Shown here in pieces: positions 1-7,123 of a DNA stretch of 64,000 bases (position 1 is its first letter; the number at the start of each line of letters is the position of its first letter). The position numbers and the translations under genes are program-made. A model generated the notes under the pieces. The model was given only the letters and a program-made list of their open reading frames with translations. It searched no databases and was not told where the DNA came from. Location: positions 3,968,001-4,032,000 of the forward strand of contig NZ_SHKK01000001.1 of assembly GCF_004217135.1 (NCBI RefSeq), read 5' to 3'. This stretch comes from Micromonospora violae (GTDB lineage: Bacteria; Actinomycetota; Actinomycetes; Mycobacteriales; Micromonosporaceae).

Positions 1-158
1 CGGGTCTTGGTTTTGACAGCCATGCGTGGTTCCTCTCCGTCTAGGTTTGCGCCTCGCGAGGAGAAATCGTGGGCCTGTGCGCCATTTCAGAATGGGCACG
101 CCGCCGCCATATCTCGGAGCCTAGAGCGCCGCAGCCGAGGCCCGTGGCGATACGGCGC

Positions 159-1007
159 TCAGTGCGTTCCGGGGGCGGCGACGGCGTGTTCGGCGGCGCG
201 ACTGACCTGCTCCCAGGCCGCCCAGGTGTCCATCCGCTGGCGGGCGATGTCGAACGCCAGGTCGTACACCATGCTCCCGAGCAGGAGTCGCAGCGGCGGG
301 TCGTCGCTGTCGACCAGGCGCAGCAGCGCCTCGGCGGCCAGCCGGGGTTCGCTGTCGATTGAACCGTCCGCCCACTGCCGCTCCAGCTCGGCGCGCAGCG
401 GCGCGTAGGCGTCCATCGGGGTGGTGGCGCGCACGCTGGTGTAGAGGTCGGTCCAGTACCCACCCGGCTGCACCATGCTGACCGTGATGTCGAAGGCGGC
501 GGCCTCCATCGCCAGCGCCTCGCTCATGCCTTCCAGGGCGAACTTGCTCGCGCTGTACAGGCCGGTGCTCGGAAAGCCGCCGAGCGCGGCGATGCTGGAG
601 ACCTGCACGATGTGTCCGGACCGTTGGGCGCGCAGGTGCGGCAGCACGGCCTGACTGACCCAGAGCGCGCCGAAGAGGTTGACCTCGAACTGGGCTCGGG
701 CTTCAGCCTCGGTGAACTCTTCGATCATGCCCATGGACAGGGTTCCGGCGTTGTTGACGACGATGTCGAGCCGGCCGAAGTGCTCGACGGCGGTGTTCAC
801 GGCGGCGATGACCGCCGCCCGGTCGGTCACGTCGAGGGTCAGAGCCAGCAGACGATCGGCGTGCTTCTCGTCGAAGTCGGCCTGGGCGATGGTCCGGGCC
901 GCGGCGACCACCCGGTCACCCCGGTCGAGCGCGGCGTCGGCGAAGGCCCGGCCCAGGCCACGGCTGGCGCCGGTGATGAACCAGGTACGTGGGGCGGCAG
1001 TACGCAA
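159..1007 (-). CDS. SDR family NAD(P)-dependent oxidoreductase
   Basis: This 282-residue protein is a classical short-chain dehydrogenase/reductase. The sequence shows the Rossmann glycine motif GASRGLG near residue 13, the structural NNAG motif, and the catalytic YSASK with an upstream serine (VQVSS). It probably oxidises or reduces a small alcohol or ketone in the cytoplasm; the substrate cannot be told from sequence. The start is TTG, chosen because GAGGGAG lies seven bases upstream. It is divergent from the TetR gene at 1131, and the two share an intergenic region with duplicated palindromes, so it is very likely the repressed target of that regulator. Length is a little above the usual 250 for the family, from a C-terminal extension typical of SDRs annotated as oxidoreductases of unknown substrate. 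Confidence 0.9.
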   Translation of the reverse strand: MRTAAPRTWFITGASRGLGRAFADAALDRGDRVVAAARTIAQADFDEKHADRLLALTLDVTDRAAVIAAVNTAVEHFGRLDIVVNNAGTLSMGMIEEFTEAEARAQFEVNLFGALWVSQAVLPHLRAQRSGHIVQVSSIAALGGFPSTGLYSASKFALEGMSEALAMEAAAFDITVSMVQPGGYWTDLYTSVRATTPMDAYAPLRAELERQWADGSIDSEPRLAAEALLRLVDSDDPPLRLLLGSMVYDLAFDIARQRMDTWAAWEQVSRAAEHAVAAPGTH

Positions 1008-1030
1008 GGTGTTCTCCCTCAGTCATTGCG

Positions 1031-1110
1031 AGACGAGACGGTTCGTCTCGCCGATGCGGTGAACAGTAGGGCGTGTCGTCGCCGCCGTCAAGACGAGACG
1101 GTTCGTCTCG
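1031..1110. promoter_or_regulatory. Two identical 20-nt operators in a divergent promoter
   Basis: The 20-mer AGACGAGACGGTTCGTCTCG occurs exactly twice, at 1031-1050 and 1091-1110. Each copy holds the inverted repeat GAGACG-gtt-CGTCTC. The copies begin 60 bases apart and lie between the divergent SDR (start 1007) and TetR (start 1131) genes. The second copy sits just upstream of a TATCGT-like hexamer near 1118 and the TetR start, which has no clear ribosome binding site and may be leaderless. The natural reading is an autoregulatory TetR operator pair that also controls the SDR. Confidence 0.75.
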
Positions 1111-1130
1111 TGCTGCTATCGTGGCGTCCC

Positions 1131-1733
1131 ATGACGCCCAACACGGCCCGCCGGAACGAGACGTCGCGGCGCGCCATCCTCACCGCGGCCTTCGACCTGC
1201 TTCAGGACGTCGGGTACGCGAAGCTCAGCATCGAGGGCATCGCCGCGCGGGCCGGCGTCGGCAAACAGACCATCTACCGCTGGTGGCCGTCGAAGGGCGC
1301 GGTCATCTTCGACGCCTTCCTCCTGCTCAGCGAGGCTGCCGAGGGCGGGCCGCCGACGCTGCCGGACACCGGCGACCTGGCGACGGACCTGACCCTGGTG
1401 CTGCGCGCCACCGTCGAGGAGATGAACGACCCCCGGTACGAGCAACCGATGCGCGCGCTGGCCACCGAGATCGCGCTCGATCCCGAGCTGGCGGCCGCGT
1501 ACGCCCAACGGTTGGACGGGCCGTTACGGGAGGCCAAGCGGCAACGCCTACGCAGCGCCCAGCGGGCCGGCCAGCTCGCCGAGGACGTCGACCTCGACGT
1601 GGCGGTGGACATGATCTGGGGGCCCATTCTCAACCGATGGCTGCACCGCAGCGGGCCGCTCACCGCCGAGTACGCCGACCTCGTCGTCAGCACCGCCCTC
1701 AACGGACTGCGTCCCCGCCGATCCGGCGAGTGA
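1131..1733 (+). CDS. TetR/AcrR family transcriptional regulator
   Basis: A 200-residue TetR-type repressor. The N-terminal helix-turn-helix is clear: RRAILTAAFDLLQDVGY, then IAARAGVGKQTIYRWWPSK around residues 11-55, where KQTIYRWWPSK is the recognition helix region. The C-terminal domain (about 80-195) resembles the TetR_C_33/AefR-like ligand-binding fold. The reading frame stays open far upstream, but ATG 1131 is chosen because family members begin a few residues before the HTH and the operators lie just upstream. It is divergent from the SDR gene and probably represses both genes until an unknown small molecule binds. Confidence 0.9.
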   Translation: MTPNTARRNETSRRAILTAAFDLLQDVGYAKLSIEGIAARAGVGKQTIYRWWPSKGAVIFDAFLLLSEAAEGGPPTLPDTGDLATDLTLVLRATVEEMNDPRYEQPMRALATEIALDPELAAAYAQRLDGPLREAKRQRLRSAQRAGQLAEDVDLDVAVDMIWGPILNRWLHRSGPLTAEYADLVVSTALNGLRPRRSGE

Positions 1734-1788
1734 CAATCCGCGGGACGGCTTTGCGCTGCCGCAAGGTGCTGCGGCAACATCAGGCGCC

Positions 1789-2715
1789 GTGACGGCACCA
1801 GGCGCGGCCCCCGACAACGACACCCCGGCGAGCAGCACGCCCCGGTTGAGTCGGCGGGCCCGGCACTGGTTGGCCGGCGTCGGGGTTACCACCCTGGCCG
1901 CCGTCCTCGGCATCACCCTCGCCGTCCGCGGCGGTGCCACCCCGGCCTGCGCCGCGCCGCCGACGGGCAACGCCGTCCACAAGGGAAAGGCCAGCTTCTA
2001 CGACGCGGGCCGCTCCGGCGGCAACTGCTCCTTCCCCGGTCCCCCGGCGGATCGGCTCTACGTGGCCCTCGGCGCATCCCAGTACTCCGGATCGGCGGCC
2101 TGCGGCAGCTACCTGGAGGTGAGCGGCCCCAAGGGCAAGGTCCGGGTGATGGTCATGGACCAGTGCGGCGGCTGCGGACCCAACAAGATCGACCTCTCCA
2201 CCGAGGCGTTCACGAAGATCGCCGACCGGTCACAGGGCATCGCGTCCGTGACGTACCGGGCGGTGGTGAACCCGCCACTCGACGGCGGGCTCACCTTCCG
2301 GATCAAGGGCGGCGCCTCGAAATACTGGTTCGCGGTGCAGGTCGGCAACCACGGCAACCCACTCCGCTCGGTCGAGGCGAAGGGGACCAGCGGCGGCTTC
2401 CGCAAGGCCGCCCGGCAGAGCGACAACTACTGGACCGTCGAGGGCGGGCTCGGCCCCGGGCCGTACACCATCAAGGTCACCGACGTGTACGGACGCCAGG
2501 CCACCGCCGCCAGCATCCGGATGGTCACCAAGCAGGTGCAACGCAGCACGGTTTCCCTGGTCAGCCCCGCCCCCATGCCCAGCAGCTCACCCTCGGCCCC
2601 GGCCCTACCGAGCGCTACCGCGTCGCCGTCGCCGACGCCGACCGAGTCGGTAACGCCGACGGCGCCAGTCGAAGCGCTCGCCGGTGGCGCCCCGCTGGCC
2701 GCTCCCCGCTGCTGA
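1789..2715 (+). CDS. Secreted expansin-like protein (EXLX1/YoaJ type)
   Basis: A 308-residue secreted protein. An N-terminal membrane segment (WLAGVGVTTLAAVLGITLAV, about residues 25-45) acts as signal peptide or anchor. It is followed by a double-psi beta-barrel: GKASFYDAG, then CGSYLEVSGPKGKVRVMVMDQCGGC and the NKIDLS motif, the D2-like signature of bacterial expansins and RlpA-like barrels. A C-terminal carbohydrate-binding beta-sandwich follows (FRIKGGASKYWFAVQVGNH, about 165-250), then a Ser/Pro/Thr-rich tail. Bacterial expansins loosen plant cell wall or peptidoglycan networks without hydrolysis. Start is GTG 1789. The low-complexity tail ends in a lone cysteine, which is odd. No operon partner is evident. 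Confidence 0.85.
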   Translation: MTAPGAAPDNDTPASSTPRLSRRARHWLAGVGVTTLAAVLGITLAVRGGATPACAAPPTGNAVHKGKASFYDAGRSGGNCSFPGPPADRLYVALGASQYSGSAACGSYLEVSGPKGKVRVMVMDQCGGCGPNKIDLSTEAFTKIADRSQGIASVTYRAVVNPPLDGGLTFRIKGGASKYWFAVQVGNHGNPLRSVEAKGTSGGFRKAARQSDNYWTVEGGLGPGPYTIKVTDVYGRQATAASIRMVTKQVQRSTVSLVSPAPMPSSSPSAPALPSATASPSPTPTESVTPTAPVEALAGGAPLAAPRC

Positions 2716-3357
2716 CCTCCCGCCCCCGGCTGACTAGGTGGTCGAGTTCCTGAGGCTGGAGCCGCTGCTGTGCTCCGCCGAGTTCACGTCACGCCGTCAC
2801 CTGACACCGGAGCCGGCATCAAGATCAGCGAAGCCGCTCTGCCGGGAACGGCCTTCAGCGGAACATGCGCGCGGCGACAGCGAACAGCGCCCAAACAGCC
2901 GCAATACGCGGTACAGCGCGTAGAAGATCCGCACGCCGAACAGGCAGGTGGCGGCGATGATCAAGGGGTGGCCGACGGCCCGCTACGCGGTGGTGCGTGC
3001 TCTCCCGCATGCGTCCCGGAGCGCCATGATCAAGCCCGTGGTGCGTCATTACTCTTTTCATATGGTGCAGTCCGGCGACTACTCTCTGGGTCGAAATGCG
3101 GTGGTCACACACCCGTCCCCCGGACCGGTAGATGTCGCCACAATCGCTATCATCGCCTGCGGGGTCCTTTCCGAAAGCTAATCCTGTCCGTCGTGGTCGC
3201 GGGTCGGCGCGCTCCTTACAGACAGTCAGTGCATTGGCAACGCCGGGGTACCGGAGTTAGACGTTCGTCGCTACTGTCGTCGTCGGAAAGCGGGGGCATG
3301 CGGGCTACGCGACAACGCGTGTGCCACACCTCCCATGTCTGATGGACAGGAGAGTGC
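2716..3357. other. Gene-poor stretch with possible decayed coding remnant
   Basis: No convincing gene lies in these 640 bases. On the minus strand around 2850-2960, a frame gives a hydrophobic run resembling a membrane helix (CLFGVRIFYALYRVLRLFG), without a start, ribosome binding site or continuation. It may be the remnant of a small membrane protein gene. Base composition is visibly less GC-rich than the flanks between about 3020 and 3260, as expected of a promoter region for the gene at 3358. Confidence 0.3.
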
Positions 3358-4476
3358 ATGAAAGCGTTCCATCGCAACCGAGGCGAACAGCGGAAATCCG
3401 GAATGCATTCGGTCCGGAGCGCGAGGTGGCGAAACAGGGGATTCCGGAGGGCGCTCACCTTCGTTGTCTTCGGTGGATTGTTGGCGGCTGTGGCACCGGT
3501 CACCAACGCTGCGGCGGATCAGGCTCCCGCCTATGGCGACTATCGGCCGGGTGCGGGCGTCGACGGGGACGTCCCAAAGCCGCTCGACCTCAAGGACGTT
3601 CCGGCGACGGCGAAACTGGCCGAGCCGCTTGCGAGCAAGGGTCGTGGATTCACTACGGCGGAACTCAATGTCCAATCCCTCGGTTCGAGACTGCAGTTCA
3701 GCAGCAAGGCCCCCGCGCCGAAGGCCCAGAAGTCCACAAACGCGACCGGGGCAGACCGTTCCAACGGCCCGGCGGACGACTTCAACCACTATTACTGCGC
3801 TTACTACCCGAACTCGGTGAGCGCAACACCTCCGCCGCCGGCAAGCGGCAGCCAGTACGCGATGGCGAAGGCCTACGACACCCTGTGGGGCTACGCGCAG
3901 GCGTTCGACGCGCAGGACGGGCTCTTCCAGAGCCCGCACACGTCCTCGGCGAACATCGCCATGGACCTGAACATCACGGTACCGATCGACTGGCCGCAGC
4001 CCTCCCAGATGAATGCATACGTCAATCCCTTCTTCCAGGGCGGGCACTACGTCGAGACGACCATCTCGCCGTTCACGTTCAGTTCCTCACAGGCGAGCAC
4101 GCGACAGCTGATCCAGTTCGGGTGGTCTCGGGACGCCACGCCCTTCATGCAGACCCTGTGGGACATTCAGACCAGCAAGGGGGACGGAACCAGTGAATTG
4201 ATCCACTACTACTGGCACGGTCTCGAGGACGGCAACTATTACGTGTTCAACGTCGACTCCACCCCGGCCCACACCTACAAGTTCTCGGCCAGGACGACGA
4301 CCTCGGCTACGTCGAACCCCGTCTTCGGTGCCGCAGCCACCGCTCAGATCGACTACGGGTCCGGCCAACTTGACGCACCCAGCCTCGGGCCGCTCAACCT
4401 CTTCCGGGCATCGATGGACGAATACTACGTGATAGAGTATCTGCTGCCGATGGACTGGGAACTCACCAACTGCTGA
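3358..4476 (+). CDS. Secreted protein of unknown function
   Basis: A 372-residue protein I do not recognise. It has an N-terminal basic stretch, a hydrophobic helix (RALTFVVFGGLLAAVAPVTNAAA, about residues 31-53) with an ANAAA-like cleavage site, and then a mature region with no family motif that I can name. The mature part is rich in aromatic residues (FNHYYCAYYPNS, IHYYWHGLEDGNYYVFNVDS, DEYYVIEYLLP) and has only two cysteines, about residue 146 and the last residue, which could form a disulfide. It appears beta-rich and extracellular. GACAGGAGAG precedes ATG 3358. It is a single-gene unit followed by a strong hairpin. Codon use (AGG, GGA, AAT) is less GC-biased than in neighbours, mainly in the N-terminal part, which could mean recent acquisition. 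Confidence 0.75.
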   Translation: MKAFHRNRGEQRKSGMHSVRSARWRNRGFRRALTFVVFGGLLAAVAPVTNAAADQAPAYGDYRPGAGVDGDVPKPLDLKDVPATAKLAEPLASKGRGFTTAELNVQSLGSRLQFSSKAPAPKAQKSTNATGADRSNGPADDFNHYYCAYYPNSVSATPPPPASGSQYAMAKAYDTLWGYAQAFDAQDGLFQSPHTSSANIAMDLNITVPIDWPQPSQMNAYVNPFFQGGHYVETTISPFTFSSSQASTRQLIQFGWSRDATPFMQTLWDIQTSKGDGTSELIHYYWHGLEDGNYYVFNVDSTPAHTYKFSARTTTSATSNPVFGAAATAQIDYGSGQLDAPSLGPLNLFRASMDEYYVIEYLLPMDWELTNC

Positions 4477-4494
4477 CGGGTTTCGCCTAGCAAC

Positions 4495-4529
4495 TGGTTT
4501 GGTCGGTCACCTGGTGGCCGACCAAACCA
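4495..4529 (+). terminator. Perfect 12-bp stem hairpin after the secreted protein gene
   Basis: TGGTTTGGTCGG (4495-4506) pairs perfectly with CCGACCAAACCA (4518-4529), and the 11-nt loop can itself pair CAC with GTG. It starts 18 bases after the stop codon of the secreted protein gene and has no T-tract, as is common for intrinsic terminators in high-GC actinobacteria. It also precedes the small membrane protein gene at 4551. Confidence 0.7.
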
Positions 4530-4550
4530 CTGTTCGCGGGAAGTGGATTT

Positions 4551-4799
4551 ATGCGTCGATGGACAGACGGTGTCATTGCCTTTTTCGGCATCCTTGCCAC
4601 CCTCCTCGCCTTGGTCGCCGCAGTCACCGGGGTGATCGCCTTTCTCAATGAGGTCGTCGACGGCGATAAGCCGGCGAATCCCGGGGATGGGCAACTCAAA
4701 TCCGGCTGGCTTTTTCTCGCGGCCGGCGGATTGTTCGTCGGCGCGGCTCTGCTGCGCAGGTGGTCTCGGGTGCGGTCCGGTCGGCCGGACCGGAGTTGA
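4551..4799 (+). CDS. Small two-helix membrane protein, unknown
   Basis: An 82-residue protein with two predicted membrane helices (GVIAFFGILATLLALVAAVTGVIAFL at about 7-33, and SGWLFLAAGGLFVGAALL at about 51-68). They are joined by a short acidic loop (NEVVDGDKPANPGDGQ), and the protein ends in a basic RRWSRVRSGRPDRS tail. No family is recognised. It lies directly behind a strong hairpin, so it is probably transcribed separately from the secreted protein gene, or by readthrough. The start ATG 4551 has a weak GGAAG about nine bases upstream. Confidence 0.55.
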   Translation: MRRWTDGVIAFFGILATLLALVAAVTGVIAFLNEVVDGDKPANPGDGQLKSGWLFLAAGGLFVGAALLRRWSRVRSGRPDRS

Positions 4800-5214
4800 T
4801 CCTCGGTGCGGCGCGACAGCGCACCCGGGCAACAGGGCGGAAGGGGGCGTCCTCTCCGGGCCGGTTGAGGTCCTGGCAGTCAAGACTGATTAACAGGTCC
4901 GCGCCGTTGATCGTCTCTGTCCTGTCGGCCAGGTCCCGGCAGCGGTCAACCGTGGCCCGGATTGTGGAGGTGACGGTGCCCGATCGTCACCAGGGACACG
5001 ACCAGCACGATGACGCCGAACAACTCGCTGCGCTGCGCCGCCCAGTCATCGCGACCTTGTCCCAGCGGCGGGATAACCCTGCCTGCGGTGCCTCGAACGC
5101 GTGACCGGAGGAGTCGATGCTGGGATGACGGCACAGTGAGCGATGCCCACACAGGACGACGTGCTCGGCTACTTCGACCTGCTCTCGGACTCCAGTACGC
5201 CTTGTCTCGCCCGT
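4800..5214. other. Non-coding or decayed 415-base stretch
   Basis: No intact gene is supported. On the minus strand near 4946-5060 a frame ends in a hydrophobic run (ELFGVIVLVVSLVTIGHRHLH) before a stop. On the plus strand at 5143 a short run reads MPTQDDVLGYFDLLSD before losing coding character. Both could be edges of decayed genes, but neither has a start, ribosome binding site or partner that would support a call. Confidence 0.3.
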
Positions 5215-6411
5215 TCAACCCCAGGTGAGGCGGTGGCGCAGGAGGGAGCGTTCGGCCGGGTTGGTGGCGAGGGCGAGGGCCCGTTCGTCGGCGGTGCGTG
5301 CCTGGGTGGCGTCGCCGAGGTCGCGGAACAGTTCGGCTCGGGTGGCATGGAACAGGTGGTAGCCGTCCAGTTCACCGGCCAGGACGTCGATGTCCGCGAG
5401 CGCGACTGACGATCCGCTGACGTAGCGCAGCGCGATCGCCCGGTGCAGCCGGGTGACCGGTGATGGGGCCAGGCGCAGCAGCAGGTCGTAGAGCACGGTG
5501 ATCTGGGTCCAGTCGGTCTCCTCCCAGCTGGCTGCCTCGGCATGACAGGCGACGATGGCGGCTTGAAGTTGGTACGGGCCTGGTCGTCTCCGCGCTGCCG
5601 CCTGGGCGATCAGCCGACCGGCGGCGGCGATGGCCCGGTGGTCCCAGAGGGATCGGTCCTGGTGCTGGAGCTGGACGATCTCATTGTCCCGGTCGAAGCG
5701 GGCGCTGGTCCGGGCTCGGTGCAGCCGGATGAGCGCGAGCAGGCCGGCGACCTCCGGTTCGGTGGGCATGAGTTGGTGCAGCAGAGCGGCGAGGAACTCG
5801 GCGTCGTCGGCCAGGTCGCGGGATTGGACCTGGTCGCCGACCGTGGACAGGTACCCCTCGTTGTAAAGCAGATAGATCACGGCAAGGACCTCGCTGAGCC
5901 GGGAGCCGAGTTCGTCCGCCGACGGGATCCGGTACGGGATGGCCGCGTCGCTGATTTTTCGTTTGGCCCGGGTGATGCGCTGCCCGACGGTTCCCTCCGG
6001 GACGAGGAACGCTCGGGCGATCTGCTCGGTGGTCAGACCGCACACCACCCGCAACGTGAGGGCGACCTGGGCGGCACGGGGCAGAGCCGGATGGCAGCAG
6101 GTGAAGATCAGCCGAAGTCGGTCCTCCGGTGGCGGCTCGGCCGGCCACGCCACCAGCGCCAGCTTCCGTCGGTGGCGCTGCTCGCGGCGAATCTGATCCA
6201 GACCTCGACGACGGGCCACCGTGTACATCCAGGCATCCGGCCGGTCAGGGATCCCCTCGACCGGCCAGTGCGTCAGCGCGGCCTCGATGGCGTCCTGGAC
6301 GAGATCCTCGGCGGCGCTGAAATCACCAACCAGATGCACCAGGGACGCGGCGAGCCGGCCCGCGTGATCGCGGACCACGCGAGCCAGCTCGGCGTACGTC
6401 GGTTGGCTCAT
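5215..6411 (-). CDS. ECF42-type RNA polymerase sigma factor
   Basis: A 398-residue extracytoplasmic-function sigma factor with a long C-terminal extension, about twice the usual ECF length. Region 2 is seen at about residues 10-80 (DFSAAEDLVQDAIEAALTHWP, DAWMYTVARRRGLDQIRR). Region 4 is at about 110-160 (ALTLRVVCGLTTEQIARAF, VPEGTVGQRITRAKRKI). Residues about 180-398 form the helical, TPR-like domain that marks ECF42 (family knowledge): VIYLLYNEGY, then repeated helices ending in the DLGDATQARTADERALALA repeat. This family is controlled through its own extension and not by a classical anti-sigma factor. The ATG overlaps the stop of the upstream DGPF gene by four bases (ATGA), so the two are translationally coupled. 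Confidence 0.92.
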   Translation of the reverse strand: MSQPTYAELARVVRDHAGRLAASLVHLVGDFSAAEDLVQDAIEAALTHWPVEGIPDRPDAWMYTVARRRGLDQIRREQRHRRKLALVAWPAEPPPEDRLRLIFTCCHPALPRAAQVALTLRVVCGLTTEQIARAFLVPEGTVGQRITRAKRKISDAAIPYRIPSADELGSRLSEVLAVIYLLYNEGYLSTVGDQVQSRDLADDAEFLAALLHQLMPTEPEVAGLLALIRLHRARTSARFDRDNEIVQLQHQDRSLWDHRAIAAAGRLIAQAAARRRPGPYQLQAAIVACHAEAASWEETDWTQITVLYDLLLRLAPSPVTRLHRAIALRYVSGSSVALADIDVLAGELDGYHLFHATRAELFRDLGDATQARTADERALALATNPAERSLLRHRLTWG

Positions 6412-6749
6412 CCGGCGATGGGGCGAATCTCCACCACCGGGCAGGCTGGCCAGGAGCTGGCGACCCGCAGCGCCTCGTCAAGGTTGGCCACCTCGATTTC
6501 GGCGTAGCCGCTGACAACCTCTTTGCCTTCCACGAACGGACCATCGGACACCAGCGGCTCGCCTCGGTCCAGCCGCAGGGTGGTGGCGGTGTCCGGTGGC
6601 ATCAGGTAGGCGTGATGAGTGACCTTGTCGTGGTGGTCGGCGAACCACTGCTGCACGCGGGCGTAGGCCCGGTTCCGTTCGGGCTCATCCATGGCGGCCA
6701 GGTCGGCGGCGAACTGTGGCGAGTCGACGAACATCAGCACGTACTTCAT
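6408..6749 (-). CDS. DGPF/YCII-domain protein, sigma-factor partner
   Basis: A 113-residue protein of the YCII-related family. It starts MKYVLMFVDSP and carries the name-giving motif SDGPFVEGKE at about residues 68-77, then the conserved GYAEIEVANLDEALRVASSWP. These proteins are the typical neighbours of ECF42 sigma factors; their biochemical role is unknown, though YCII folds resemble small metabolic enzymes. GGAGG lies just upstream of ATG 6749. The stop overlaps the start of the sigma factor, so both are one operon. No separate anti-sigma gene is present nearby. Confidence 0.9.
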   Translation of the reverse strand: MKYVLMFVDSPQFAADLAAMDEPERNRAYARVQQWFADHHDKVTHHAYLMPPDTATTLRLDRGEPLVSDGPFVEGKEVVSGYAEIEVANLDEALRVASSWPACPVVEIRPIAG

Positions 6750-7123
6750 CGTTCCTCCAACAACGGTCTACGGCACGAGGCGGGTGATGCGCCTTCACCA
6801 ACCAGACGACCAGCGAGGGTCCCGATCCGACAACCAGCCGAACCTGGTTCCGGGTACGTGTCAACGACCGTGAGCGACGCAGTGGCCATCGACACCAGCG
6901 CGGCGCCCCGTCTCACCCACGACCGCACCATGCCACAGTCCGACCACGGACCGCGACGCCTTCCTCACCCCACTGCGACCCGTGCTCGTCGCCGACTGCC
7001 GGACGAGTACGGCCGCCGACGAAAGAGAGAAGGGACACCCTCCAAGGCCCGTTGACAGGTGTTTCCGGCGAGTGACAGCGTTGTCATCGACTCATTTCCT
7101 CCATATGAGACGAGGAGCGCATC
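6750..7123. promoter_or_regulatory. Divergent promoter region upstream of the GH31 gene
   Basis: These 374 bases separate the divergent DGPF and GH31 genes and show no gene. A TTGACA hexamer lies at 7052-7057. The small inverted repeat TGACA-gcgt-TGTCA lies at 7073-7086, about 40 bases before the GH31 start codon. It may be a sugar-responsive operator, but the regulator is not identifiable here. GAGGAG at 7112-7117 is the ribosome binding site that decides the TTG start at 7124. Confidence 0.4.

Noticed and set aside
2850..2960. Membrane-helix-like minus-strand fragment
   Set aside because: No start, no ribosome binding site and no continuation; kept only as a comment on the gap.
4946..5218. 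Minus-strand 90-codon frame with a hydrophobic end
   Set aside because: N-terminal part is not protein-like and no start is supported.
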